From Phycisphaerae bacterium (GTDB taxonomy: Bacteria; Planctomycetota; Phycisphaerae; Phycisphaerales; SM1A02), in contig PKCS01000039.1 of assembly GCA_002862305.1 (NCBI GenBank), positions 80,794-144,793 of the forward strand: a stretch of DNA of 64,000 nt, read 5' to 3'. Under the pieces are notes generated by a model. That model had not been told where the DNA came from, did not search any database, and was given only the letters and a program-made list of their open reading frames with translations. This document shows, in pieces, positions 25,320-36,496 of this stretch. Made by a program: the position numbers and the translations under genes. Numbering within the stretch: the first letter of the stretch is position 1; each line of letters starts with the position of its first letter.

Positions 25320-27335
25320 ATGCGAAGCAAGACAACCCCGATCTGGGAACAGCATCTCGAGAAGGGCATCCTCGCCCTGCTGGTCGTGGTGCTCCTGGTC
25401 ATCCTCTTCATCGGACTCACCGGTTCACCCAACCAGGTCGAGGTGCGCGTCCGCGGCCAGGCGCGCACCCTCTCCCCCGGCGAGCTCAACGAGCTGATCC
25501 TGAGCGAAGCGAACTCGATCCGCATGAGGCAGACCCCGGACGCCTCCCCCATGGAGGAACCCCCGGCGGTCCAGGAACTCCGGATGCTCTCGCCCGACGT
25601 GACCGCGGTCATCGAGGGAGAGGTCCTTCCAGATGATGCCTTCTCGCGGACCGCGCCGATGATGGCGAGCGGCCTGGTGTCCACCGGCTCCGCCGAGGAC
25701 CTCCTGTACCACCTTCCCGCCCTCCCCCCGATCCGGGTGGTGGGCGTGGAGCAGTTCCTCGACGAGTTCACCGCGGGTGCGGCCGACGAGAACCCGGGAC
25801 TCCTCCAGCTGAGCGAAGACGGTTCCCGCGAGATCGACTGGGTCACGCCGGTCATCGAGATCGACATGGCCGCCACCCGGAACGAGTTCAACGGCGGGAC
25901 CGAGCGCGAGCCCGCGCCCCCGGCGTTCTGGCGGGACGGCACCTACTCGATCGTCGACGTGCAGTTCGAGCGGCAGATGATGGGTCCCGACGGGACCTGG
26001 TCCGCCGACTCGCAGCTGGTCCCGGTGTTCCTGGACACCCTGAACTTCCGGGACAACCTGAGCAGCTACGCCGAGGCCATGAAGGTGTCGCTCGAGTCCG
26101 GGAAGCCGCTGGACGGCGCGCAGGAGCAGTTCCGCAACGACGTCATTCCACCTCTTGGCCAGCCGATCCTCCAGACCGAGCTGCTCCAGCCCACCTTCGT
26201 GCAGACCCGGTTCGGGGCCGCGGATGAGTTCCTCCGGAATCCCGAGGGCCTCTCCGCCCGGGGGGGCAAGTCCCTCGAGGTCCTGGACCTCGAAATGCGA
26301 ATCAACCGCGAGCAGCGTCGTGCCGCCCGGGTCGAGAGTGAACTGGTCGCGCTCGGCGGCCCCCTCGAGGAACCCCAGGACACCTCCGCGGGTGATGGTC
26401 GCGACGGCGGCCGGGGCGGTGGCGGCCGCGGCGGCCGGGGTGGCCGGGGTGGCGGCGGCGGCGGCGGCGGCAGCGGTAGTGGCGGCGGCTTCGGCGGCGG
26501 ATTCGGCGGAGGCCTCAGTGGAGGTGGCGGTCGCTCGATCGGTGGCGGCACCACGATGGAAGCCGACGAGCTGGAGCGCAACAATGCGCTCCGCATCAGC
26601 AAGACCCGACTGCTCAAGCGCGTCCAGGCCAAGATCGACGAGCTCCTCGAGAAGCTTCGCGGGCTGGATCCCGAGAACACCCTGCTGACGGCCGACGACG
26701 AATTCGGCGGGACGGCCGGCGGCCTGGTCAACCTCAACGAGGACGACTTCGTCCTCGCCTGGACCCACGACCCCTCCGTGGATCCCGGGGCGACCTATCG
26801 CTACCGGGCGATCGTGAGCTTCTACAACCCCTTCTTCACTCGTGGATTCCAGCTGGATCCGTCGCAGGAGCACCTGAGCAAGCTGCCCACCCTCGAGACC
26901 TCGACCAGTTCCTGGAGTTCGCCGATCAAGGTCGACAGTGGCACCGAGTTCTTCCTGACCGAGGCCACCCCGCCTTCCGGCACCCAGCTGGGCAGCGCGA
27001 CCATCGAGGTCTTCAGCAAGCAGGGGGGACGATACTGGAGCCGGAGCTACACCGTGGGTCCCGGGGACCGGATCGGCGGCATCCAGTCGATCAAGAGCTC
27101 GGATGACCCCATCGACTTCGGAACCGACTGGTACGTCCTCGACATCCTTTCCGACGGCAGCAGCCAGGAGTCCGGGGGAGGGGTCCAGGTGGTCCTTCAG
27201 CGGATCGGGGGCGACGAGCAGCTGATGATCCGGAGCCCTGCCCTCGAGGCCGCCAATCCCGTCTTCAAGGCGATGGAGCTGAAGGTCCAGAACGCCGACG
27301 CCCGGGAACAGGTGGCCGCTTCCGAGACACCCTGA
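25320..27335 (+). CDS. Membrane-anchored Gly-rich protein of the pilus locus
   Basis: A 671-aa protein with an N-terminal helix (GILALLVVVLLVILFIGLTG, about 17-36). A large soluble part follows, interrupted by a Gly/Arg-rich then Gly/Ser-rich low-complexity stretch (about 361-410) and a predicted coiled coil (RLLKRVQAKIDELLEKLRGL). Two Ig/fibronectin-like beta regions appear in the last 200 residues (AWTHDPSVDPGATYRYRAIV; SWSSPIKVDSGTEFFLTE). It is 51 bp downstream of the PilO-like gene on the same strand, so probably part of the same machine, perhaps in the PilP position. I recognise no named family. Confidence 0.65.
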   Translation: MRSKTTPIWEQHLEKGILALLVVVLLVILFIGLTGSPNQVEVRVRGQARTLSPGELNELILSEANSIRMRQTPDASPMEEPPAVQELRMLSPDVTAVIEGEVLPDDAFSRTAPMMASGLVSTGSAEDLLYHLPALPPIRVVGVEQFLDEFTAGAADENPGLLQLSEDGSREIDWVTPVIEIDMAATRNEFNGGTEREPAPPAFWRDGTYSIVDVQFERQMMGPDGTWSADSQLVPVFLDTLNFRDNLSSYAEAMKVSLESGKPLDGAQEQFRNDVIPPLGQPILQTELLQPTFVQTRFGAADEFLRNPEGLSARGGKSLEVLDLEMRINREQRRAARVESELVALGGPLEEPQDTSAGDGRDGGRGGGGRGGRGGRGGGGGGGGSGSGGGFGGGFGGGLSGGGGRSIGGGTTMEADELERNNALRISKTRLLKRVQAKIDELLEKLRGLDPENTLLTADDEFGGTAGGLVNLNEDDFVLAWTHDPSVDPGATYRYRAIVSFYNPFFTRGFQLDPSQEHLSKLPTLETSTSSWSSPIKVDSGTEFFLTEATPPSGTQLGSATIEVFSKQGGRYWSRSYTVGPGDRIGGIQSIKSSDDPIDFGTDWYVLDILSDGSSQESGGGVQVVLQRIGGDEQLMIRSPALEAANPVFKAMELKVQNADAREQVAASETP

Positions 27336-27512
27336 CCGCCCGGGGCACGGACCCTGCATCGACGGCCCCCAACCCCCCCCGAATCGCCCCTGGAGGCCTT
27401 CCAGGTCACCTCGAGGCGAGGCCGCCGCTCGGGATCGGGGGACCCGGGCCCCACACCCCCCCTGGGGGGCCGAAACTCGTGATTTTCGGGCCAAATGCCC
27501 GCCCCGGGCCGG

Positions 27513-27540
27513 TTGACAGCCCCTAGGAACTCGATATCCT
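27513..27540 (+). promoter_or_regulatory. Promoter for 23S-5S rRNA unit
   Basis: A perfect -35 hexamer TTGACA (27513-27518), a 16-bp spacer and TATCCT (27535-27540) lie about 340 bp before mature 23S rRNA. This is the best vegetative promoter in the leader. Confidence 0.6.
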
Positions 27541-27730
27541 GTCCGATCTGACCCACAGTTCGTTCCGTGGTTCAGGGGCCCCCCAACGGGGCTTCGATTC
27601 TTTGACAAGTCACGTTGTAATGTCGCGATCGAGTCTGGTCGTGCGAACACCCCGTTGTTCGGGTGGTCGCGTGGTCGGGCACGATCTGCAATGCAAATGA
27701 CAAAGAGAAATCATCGAGAAGCATTATTTT

Positions 27731-27753
27731 GACAAGCCTGAGTGAGCTGCCGG
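27731..27753 (+). other. 5' arm of pre-23S processing stalk
   Basis: GACAAGCC (27731-27738) and GAGCTGCCGG (27744-27753) are exact reverse complements of 30676-30683 and 30662-30671, in the right order. This predicts a long-range double-stranded stalk of the type cut by RNase III during 23S maturation. Confidence 0.7.
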
Positions 27754-27879
27754 AGTTCCGACCTGGTCGGGACACCGGTTGTCGGGGGTGAATCGTCCTC
27801 CGGCATGGTGCATCTCCCCTCTCATCGGACCCTCGACCCCGTCAACGACGCGGTCGGCGCGAGGATGACGTCGGGTAGA

Positions 27880-30640
<2,761 letters not shown>

Positions 30641-30661
30641 CTACCGGGCGCCATCGCGCGC

Positions 30662-30683
30662 CCGGCAGCTCGACGGGCTTGTC
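30662..30683 (+). other. 3' arm of pre-23S processing stalk
   Basis: CCGGCAGCTC (30662-30671) and GGCTTGTC (30676-30683) pair with 27744-27753 and 27731-27738. The intervening 30645-30661 can fold locally with the start of this arm (GGGCGCC/GGCGCC-like), so alternative pairings are possible. Confidence 0.7.
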
Positions 30684-30778
30684 GAACGCTTTCGATGATT
30701 CCTTGTCTGCACTGCAGCCGATTCGCGACGAATGCAACGTGACAGTTGCCGTCGTGGGGCGAAGGCCCCGCGCCGGAG

Positions 30779-30888
30779 TTGTCGGTGACCAGAAGCGCGG
30801 GGAGACACCTGTTCCCATCCCGAACACAGCAGTTAAGCCCGCGCTGCCGATGATACTGCCAAGCGGGAAAGTAGGTTATCGCCGACTT
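30779..30888 (+). rRNA. rrf: 5S ribosomal RNA
   Basis: About 110 nt. The ends GTCGGTGACC and TATCGCCGAC pair as helix I. The internal signatures CCCATCCCGAACACAGCAGT and GGGAAAGTAGG are typical bacterial 5S. It lies 138 nt after 23S and is followed within 4 nt by a strong terminator. Confidence 0.93.
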
Positions 30889-30891
30889 TAT

Positions 30892-30927
30892 GGGCCCGCC
30901 CGGGACACCCCCGGGCGGGCCCTTTTT
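30892..30927 (+). terminator. Rho-independent terminator of the rRNA unit
   Basis: A perfect 13-bp stem (30892-30904 with 30910-30922), a 5-nt loop ACACC, and five T (30923-30927) directly after 5S rRNA. Confidence 0.93.
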
Positions 30928-31156
30928 CGTTTCCTGGGCCCCCAGGCCGTGGTTTCGCTCGGGGAGGATGCTGGACTTGGCGCTCCGAGCAGCTACTCTG
31001 TAGAGGTACGACTCGAGAGGTTCCCACCGCCGCGGCGGGGGGACGTGCCGGGATGCCGCTGGGTCCCGGCCACGAACACCCTCGAGTCCTTTGAAGCATG
31101 CGCGACCGCCGGGGTGCCCGGCAGTCGTTCCGGGGCCGGCGACGAGGGTTTGACCG

Positions 31157-31627
31157 ATGTCCAAGGGACTGTTCAAGATCTACGTGGGGAACCTTGACTA
31201 CAAGGTGACCGAGTTCGCCGTGCGTCGCCTCTTCGAGCCGTATGGAGATCTCGAGGACGTGGCCATGGCCACCGACAAGGAAACCGGGAAGCCACGGGGT
31301 TTCGCGATCGTGATGATGCGTGACCACGACGAGGCCCAGAAGGCGATCAGTGGCGTCCAGGGACGCCGGCTCATGGGACGCCCGCTGGTCGTGAACGAGG
31401 CGGTCTCCAAGAAAGGCCGGAAGTCCGACTCCGCACCCGGGACCACCCCTGCATCCACCGCCCCGCGTTCCGGCTCGGCGCCGCAACGCACGGGCGGCGA
31501 CGCACGCAGTTTCGGGGCCCAGCCGCTCCGGGCGCCTTCCCGGCAGTCATCCGGTGAGGGACGTCCCTCCAGCCGGAACCCACGACGCAGTGGCGGTCGG
31601 AATCCCCGACGCAGCAGCCCACGCTGA
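31157..31627 (+). CDS. RRM-domain RNA-binding protein with basic tail
   Basis: A 156-aa protein. A single RNA recognition motif spans residues 5-82, with RNP2 KIYVGNL and RNP1 KPRGFAIV, the usual order beta-alpha-beta-beta-alpha-beta. The remaining 70 residues are Ser/Arg/Gly/Pro-rich and probably disordered (SSRNPRRSGGRNPRRSSPR). Bacterial single-RRM proteins (Rbp type in cyanobacteria, also found in planctomycetes) bind mRNA and in some cases respond to cold; the role here is inferred. It lies about 230 bp after the rRNA terminator and so has its own promoter. Confidence 0.88.
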   Translation: MSKGLFKIYVGNLDYKVTEFAVRRLFEPYGDLEDVAMATDKETGKPRGFAIVMMRDHDEAQKAISGVQGRRLMGRPLVVNEAVSKKGRKSDSAPGTTPASTAPRSGSAPQRTGGDARSFGAQPLRAPSRQSSGEGRPSSRNPRRSGGRNPRRSSPR

Positions 31628-31684
31628 AGGATCCGGGGCCGCGTGGCCCTGAAGGACCTCCGTGCTCCTCGTAGAATCACATCC

Positions 31685-32260
31685 ATGATCGGATCCGAAC
31701 GAGACTCCGAGGATTCTCCGGTACCAGGGGAGGGAGCCGATCCCTTCGAACTGCTCGGGATCCCCGTCCGGTTCGACCTGGACGTGGAGGCGGCCCGGTC
31801 CCGGTTGCGGCGCAAGGTCGCCGCGTTGCACCCGGACCGCTTCACCGATCCGGTCGAGATCGAACGGGTCACCCGGGCGGCCGCGGCCCTCAACGAGGCA
31901 TGGACCCTGCTGTCCGACGACGAACGTCGCGCGAACCTGGTGCTGTCCCGGCTCGGCGGTCCCGCCCCCCACGAGGACCGCTCGCTCCCCCCCGAGTTCC
32001 TGCAGGACATGCTCTCGATCCGCATGGAGCTCGAGGAGGCGATCGAGCAGTCCGACCGGGTCGAGATCGCCCGCCTGCGCGAGTGGGTCGCGTCCCGACG
32101 CGCCGAGCTGCGTGAGCGGGTGCGAATCGGGCTTCAGCGCCTGTCCGACGGTGCCGGCGATGCCGGTGCGATCAGGCTGGACCTGAACGTGTGGCGCTAC
32201 ATCGAACGCATGGACGAGCAGCTCTCGGGCACCCCGGCGGCGCACGGACCGGAGCCGTAG
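31685..32260 (+). CDS. HscB-like J-domain co-chaperone
   Basis: A 191-aa protein. The N-terminal J domain (about 18-85) contains the HPD tripeptide in VAALHPDRFTDP and the following helix RAAAALNEAWTLLSDDERRA. The C-terminal 90 residues form a helical bundle starting LPPEFLQDMLSIRMELEEAI, the HscB/HSC20 C-terminal domain that binds the Fe-S scaffold IscU. It would stimulate HscA-type DnaK in Fe-S cluster transfer. No isc genes adjoin it. ATG 31685 follows a TAGAAT -10-like element (31672-31677), so the leader would be nearly absent; a 14-residue longer in-frame form is less likely. Confidence 0.82.
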   Translation: MIGSERDSEDSPVPGEGADPFELLGIPVRFDLDVEAARSRLRRKVAALHPDRFTDPVEIERVTRAAAALNEAWTLLSDDERRANLVLSRLGGPAPHEDRSLPPEFLQDMLSIRMELEEAIEQSDRVEIARLREWVASRRAELRERVRIGLQRLSDGAGDAGAIRLDLNVWRYIERMDEQLSGTPAAHGPEP

Positions 32261-32261
32261 C

Positions 32262-33518
32262 GTGGGGTCCCTCGACGTCATCCTGGTGCTTCTGATGATC
32301 CCCCTCCTCTGCGGGAGTGCGGTCTTCTCGGCGAGCGAGACCGTCTTCTTCGGGCTCGCCGAAGTCGATCGAATGCGACTCCGCCAGCGAAGCCGGGTGG
32401 TCTCCGGTGCGGTCGACCGACTGCTGGCCCAGCCCCGGATGCTCCTGATCACGGTGCTGCTCGGGAACATGACCGTCAACACCCTGTACTTCGTGATCGG
32501 ATCGGTCCTCTCCGTCCGGTTCTCCTCGAACGTCCTCCTGGCCACGCTCATCGGCCTCCTCACCATCGCGGTCATCGTCATCGCCGGGGAGGTGATCCCG
32601 AAGGTCGTGGGGGGGGCGCTCCGGGTCCGGGTCGCGATGATCCTCGCGACCCCGCTGCTTGCACTGCACCAGTTGCTCGGTCCGGTGCGCATCTTCCTGG
32701 AATCGGTCGTCGTCGCACCCCTCTCCCGGCTGACCGCCCCGTCCGATGCCCCGACCAACCTCGATCCCGGGGAGCTCGATGCCCTCATCGAACTCTCGGG
32801 TCGGGAGGGGGTGATCGACTCGAACGAGCACGAACTCCTGCAGGAAGTGATCCGAATCCGGGAGCTCAAGGTCTCGGACGTCATGATCCCGCGCGTCGAC
32901 ATGCCGGTGGTGAACCTCGGCACGCCTCGATCCAGGATCGTCGAGCTGGTCGAGGAGACCCGGTGCTCCTACCTGGTGGTCGGGTGCGGCGACCGGGACC
33001 GGGTGGCCGGCCTCGTCAAGGTGCGGGACCTCCTGCTCGACGATGGCGAACCCGAGGGTGCACTCGATCGCCACGTCCAGGCCGCACCCTACGTGCCGGA
33101 GCTCGCATCCATCGAACACCTGCTCGGCCACTTCCAGGACACCGGGACCTCGATCGCGGTGGTCCTCGACGAGTGGGGGGGGACCGCGGGGCTGGTCACC
33201 CTCGAGGACGTGGTCGAGGAGTTCGTCGGGGACATCCGGAGTTTCGGGGAGGTCGAGGTCCCTCGTCCCGAGCGGCTCGAGGATGGTGACTGGAGATTGC
33301 CCGGCGCCACCCCGATCGACGACTGGAAGCGGCTGTTCGGGGACACCCTCCTGTCGACCAGGATCAGGACCGTGGGTGGACTCTTCCTGGAGCGCTTCGG
33401 CCGCATGCCGAAGGCGGGCGAGGAGATCACCATCGGGAACGTCCGATGCACCGTCGAATCGACGGAGGGCCAGCGGATCACCTCCGTACTGGTCCGGGTG
33501 GTGGAGGCCGGCCGATGA
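32262..33518 (+). CDS. DUF21/CBS-domain membrane protein (CorC/HlyC family)
   Basis: A 418-aa protein with three to four membrane helices forming a CNNM/DUF21 domain (residues 1-180; SASETVFFGLAEVDRMRLRQ, LITVLLGNMTVNTLYFVIGS), a CBS pair (about 195-315; VSDVMIPRVDMPVV, GTAGLVTLEDVVEEFVGDI) and a C-terminal transporter-associated domain (about 325-418; WRLPGATPIDDWKRLFG). Family members are linked to Mg2+/Co2+ efflux. The GTG start at 32262 lies 1 bp after the HscB-like stop, and its end overlaps the next gene by 4 bp, so the three genes are probably co-translated. Confidence 0.87.
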   Translation: MGSLDVILVLLMIPLLCGSAVFSASETVFFGLAEVDRMRLRQRSRVVSGAVDRLLAQPRMLLITVLLGNMTVNTLYFVIGSVLSVRFSSNVLLATLIGLLTIAVIVIAGEVIPKVVGGALRVRVAMILATPLLALHQLLGPVRIFLESVVVAPLSRLTAPSDAPTNLDPGELDALIELSGREGVIDSNEHELLQEVIRIRELKVSDVMIPRVDMPVVNLGTPRSRIVELVEETRCSYLVVGCGDRDRVAGLVKVRDLLLDDGEPEGALDRHVQAAPYVPELASIEHLLGHFQDTGTSIAVVLDEWGGTAGLVTLEDVVEEFVGDIRSFGEVEVPRPERLEDGDWRLPGATPIDDWKRLFGDTLLSTRIRTVGGLFLERFGRMPKAGEEITIGNVRCTVESTEGQRITSVLVRVVEAGR

Positions 33519-34504
33519 CCGAATCGACCCTCATCTGGCCCTGGTTCATCGTGGCGATCACCGGGCTGCTCCTGAGTGCGCTCTGCTCCGGTCTCGAGAT
33601 CGGGCTGTACACCCTCAATCGCGTCCGGCTCGCGGTGCGCGCGGGCCGGGGCGATCGCCAGGCGGTTCGCCTGGATCGGGAGCTCGCCGACCCCGGTCGC
33701 TCCCTGACCACGCTCCTGATCGGCAACAACATCGCCAACTACCTCGGTTCGCTGGGGGTGATGGCGCTGCTCAAGTCCACCGGGCTCTCCGATACCTGGG
33801 CGATCGTGGTCGACACCCTGATCCTGGTCCCGGTGTTCTTCATCTTCGCCGAGACCCTTCCCAAGGACCTCTTCCGGACCCACACCGATCGGTGGACCTA
33901 CCTGCTCTCGATGCCGCTGGTGGTGGCACGCCTGCTGCTGAGCGCGATCGGGGTGGTCCCCGCGGTGCACGGCATCGCACGCTTCTTCCAGCGACTGCTC
34001 GATCCCGGTGCCGAAGGACCGCCGGGTGCACGCCAACGCATGGCCGAACTGCTCCGCGAGGGGGTGTCGGCCGGGCTGCTCTCGAGTTCGCAGGGCGAAC
34101 TGCTCGACCGCGCGGTTCTGCTCAACCAGTCCACCGCCGGCTCGGAGATGATCCGGTGGCAGAAGGTCGCCTCCGTCCCGCTCTCCGCGGATCGGACCAC
34201 GCGGGAGCTCGTGGTGCGGGGACGTGCCTTCAGCAGGCTTCCGGTCGTCGACCGGGACGGTCGAGTCTGCGGGCTGCTGCACGTCATCGATGCCATGCTT
34301 CATCCCGGGTCACGAACCGAGGAACTGCTCAGGCCGACCATCGAGATCACCTCCTCGACCTCGACCCTCGAGGCCCTGGAGCGCATGCGCGAGGCCCGGG
34401 TCCAGCTCGCGATCGTCGTCGCCGACGAGTCCCGCCGGCCGGTCGGGGTGGTGAGCATCAAGGACCTCGTCGAGCCGCTGATAGGGCCGATCCGGGACTG
34501 GTGA
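33515..34504 (+). CDS. Second DUF21/CBS-domain membrane protein
   Basis: A 329-aa paralog of the previous gene, starting at ATG 33515 in an ATGA overlap. The DUF21 membrane part is clear (LSALCSGLEIGLYTLNRVRL, TTLLIGNNIANYLGSLGVMA, FIFAETLPKDLFRTHTDRW), and two CBS-like repeats follow (FSRLPVVDRDGRVCGLLHVI; LAIVVADESRRPVGVVSIKD). It stops after the second CBS and lacks the C-terminal domain of its neighbour. The pair may form a heteromeric transporter; this is inferred from overlap only. Confidence 0.85.
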   Translation: MTESTLIWPWFIVAITGLLLSALCSGLEIGLYTLNRVRLAVRAGRGDRQAVRLDRELADPGRSLTTLLIGNNIANYLGSLGVMALLKSTGLSDTWAIVVDTLILVPVFFIFAETLPKDLFRTHTDRWTYLLSMPLVVARLLLSAIGVVPAVHGIARFFQRLLDPGAEGPPGARQRMAELLREGVSAGLLSSSQGELLDRAVLLNQSTAGSEMIRWQKVASVPLSADRTTRELVVRGRAFSRLPVVDRDGRVCGLLHVIDAMLHPGSRTEELLRPTIEITSSTSTLEALERMREARVQLAIVVADESRRPVGVVSIKDLVEPLIGPIRDW

Positions 34505-34570
34505 CCCCGGTTTGGTTGCGCGTTGACTGGGCGGGTGATACAGTTTTCCCTCGCCGCACGGCGACCACCC

Positions 34571-34644
34571 GGGCCTATAGCTCAGCTGGCTAGAGCGCAC
34601 CCCTGATAAGGGTGAGGTCACAGGTTCGAGTCCTGTTAGGCCCA
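34571..34644 (+). tRNA. tRNA-Ile (anticodon GAU)
   Basis: A 74-nt cloverleaf. The acceptor GGGCCTA pairs with TAGGCCC, discriminator A at 34644; the anticodon stem CACCC/GGGTG encloses CTGATAA with GAT at 34605-34607; the T arm is CACAGGTTCGAGTCCTGT. CCA is not encoded. It usually lies in the 16S-23S spacer of bacteria but here stands alone. TTGCGC-N17-TACAGT (34516-34544) is a possible promoter. Confidence 0.95.
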
Positions 34645-34650
34645 TTGAAG

Positions 34651-34693
34651 ACCCGGCATCGACCCTGCCACGCTCGGTCGGCCGGGTTTCTTC
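34651..34693 (+). terminator. Probable terminator after tRNA-Ile
   Basis: ACCCGGC (34651-34657) pairs with GCCGGGT (34681-34687), and CGACC (34660-34664) with GGTCG (34676-34680), giving a 12-bp stem with a small bulge, followed by TTCTTC. Confidence 0.6.
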
Positions 34694-34745
34694 ATGCACG
34701 CCGGACCCGGGAACGAGGCGGCGCTTCCGGGAGCCTCCCGGAGGC

Positions 34746-36233
34746 CTACTGGCACGATCCCCACGAGCTCAGCAGCACGCTCAGGTCGGCCCCGGTGATC
34801 GCTCCGTCCCGGTTGAAGTCGGCGGGGCAGTCGCCGGTCGGGCACGTGCCCCAGTAGGCAAGCACCATCGAGAGGTCCATCCCGTCGACCATGCGATCAC
34901 CGTTCAGGTCGGCGACGCAGGGGGCCTCGCCGAGCTCCACGCTGAGTTCGGTGACCCAGCTGAAGTCCGGGTATCCCAGCTCCCCGAGGTCCCGGAACTG
35001 CCCCGAACAGAACCCCTGTTCGTCCCGGTACCAGGTCGGGCTCGCGGATGGACTGGTATTGCCTCCGACCGAGACGTAGTCGTAGGACCAGCTGGCATGC
35101 ATCGTGACGACCAGGTTGGTGTCCGCCGGCACCACCACGGGTGGATCGAACACCGCGATGTGGCGGCCGAGGTTCTCCAGGATCGTGATGTCGGACCTGC
35201 CCAGGAGGACGAGGTCCTCCCCCGGGTAGACCGGGGACCCTCCATCGGAGTCCGCCCAGAGTTCGATCCGTCCGTTGGTCGCGGAGTAGTTGTTGTAGGA
35301 CCCGTAGGTGATGCACTTGACGGTCACGTCCCTGCCCGCGGTGCCTCCGGCCGAGAGGTCGTAGGCGACCGCCCACTGGCCGGGATCGGAACCGCACGAC
35401 CCCCATTCCTTGACGCATTCGCACCGGTTCGCCCGCTCGTCCACGACCGATGATTGGTTGACGGTCAGCACCTGGTCACCGGGGTCGCAGGTGACGGGAC
35501 AGTCGTCCGAGACGTAGTTGCTCGAACCGCTGCATTGGTTGCATTCGCGGGCATCGTTGCCGCAGATGGTCGAGTTCACCACGCCAAGCGTGTTGCTGTA
35601 GTAGCTGAAGACCGCCCAGCTGGTCGGACCCGGGGCGTAGTTCCCGGTCACCGTGCAGCCATCCAGCAGGAGGAACCGGTTGAAGGCGTCCCCCATCATG
35701 ACCGCGGATCCGTTGAGCTGGCCGAACAGCAGGCACTGGTTCCTCGTGAATGTGCATCCATTGCAGGTCGCGTCGCCCACGCAGAAGATCCCACCGCCCT
35801 GGTCGGCGACGTTGTCCGTGACATGGCAGTTGTCGAAGGTCGCTCCATCGCCGAAGGCGACGTAGATCCCACCACCCTGGCGTCGTCCGGAGTTCAGGGT
35901 CCCGGTCCCGTTCCGGATCACCAGGTTCTCGAAGATCGTCGACTCCTTCGATTCGCCGCTGTTGACGGTGATCACCGATCCCGGCTGGTTCTCTCCATCC
36001 ACGATCGTCAGCGGGGTCCCCGAACCCCCGACCGTTCCCCGGACGGTGATCTCCTTGCCATCGGGATTCAGCTGCTCCAGGTAGAGTCCGGCGGCGACCT
36101 CGACCAGGTCCCCGTCGGATGCGGCGTCGATCGCGGCCTGGATCGTCGGGTGGTCTCCGGGAACCCGGATGGTGTCCGCGAGACAGGGGGTGGTGAGGAA
36201 CAGCAGGAGGATGGCGAGGCGGGCCGTGGACAT
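34746..36233 (-). CDS. Secreted beta-helix protein with dockerin-like tail
   Basis: A 495-aa protein with signal peptide (STARLAILLLFLTTPCLADT) and a start at ATG 36233 preceded by GGGAG. Residues 20-200 look like a right-handed parallel beta-helix of the pectate-lyase/polymorphic outer-membrane type (TIQAAIDAASDGDLVEVAAG; GGGIYVAFGDGATFDNCHV; GGGIFCVGDATCNGCTFTRN). A Cys-containing beta region follows (about 215-440). Two EF-hand-like repeats close it (LNGDRMVDGMDLSMVLAYWG; FNRDGAITGADLSVLLSSWG). No lyase catalytic residues were identified, so binding or adhesion is as likely as catalysis. Longer in-frame starts up to 36476 lack a signal peptide at the N-terminus. Confidence 0.83.
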   Translation of the reverse strand: MSTARLAILLLFLTTPCLADTIRVPGDHPTIQAAIDAASDGDLVEVAAGLYLEQLNPDGKEITVRGTVGGSGTPLTIVDGENQPGSVITVNSGESKESTIFENLVIRNGTGTLNSGRRQGGGIYVAFGDGATFDNCHVTDNVADQGGGIFCVGDATCNGCTFTRNQCLLFGQLNGSAVMMGDAFNRFLLLDGCTVTGNYAPGPTSWAVFSYYSNTLGVVNSTICGNDARECNQCSGSSNYVSDDCPVTCDPGDQVLTVNQSSVVDERANRCECVKEWGSCGSDPGQWAVAYDLSAGGTAGRDVTVKCITYGSYNNYSATNGRIELWADSDGGSPVYPGEDLVLLGRSDITILENLGRHIAVFDPPVVVPADTNLVVTMHASWSYDYVSVGGNTSPSASPTWYRDEQGFCSGQFRDLGELGYPDFSWVTELSVELGEAPCVADLNGDRMVDGMDLSMVLAYWGTCPTGDCPADFNRDGAITGADLSVLLSSWGSCQ

Positions 36234-36496
36234 CTCATCTCCCTTCGGAATGGGTGGCTCGTTCCAGCGTACCTCTGGAACGAGCGATCGTGCCCTCGAA
36301 TCCGGGATTTCACTCCCTTGTCGAGTGGACGACCGGGTCCGGGCCCCGGCCATCCATCCGTCGCCTGCCTGTTGGACCTCCTGCCTTGCCGGTCCGGATC
36401 CGGATTCCCCCGGTTGCACCCCGGAGACCCTCTGGCTACGTTCCAGACGCCCCGAGACCCGCGTCCCCCGTTCCATCTGGTACTGGAGCCTGAATC

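Noticed and set aside
27602..27734. Extra TTGACA hexamers in the rRNA leader as further promoters
   Set aside because: No matching -10 element at 16-18 bp was found for either.
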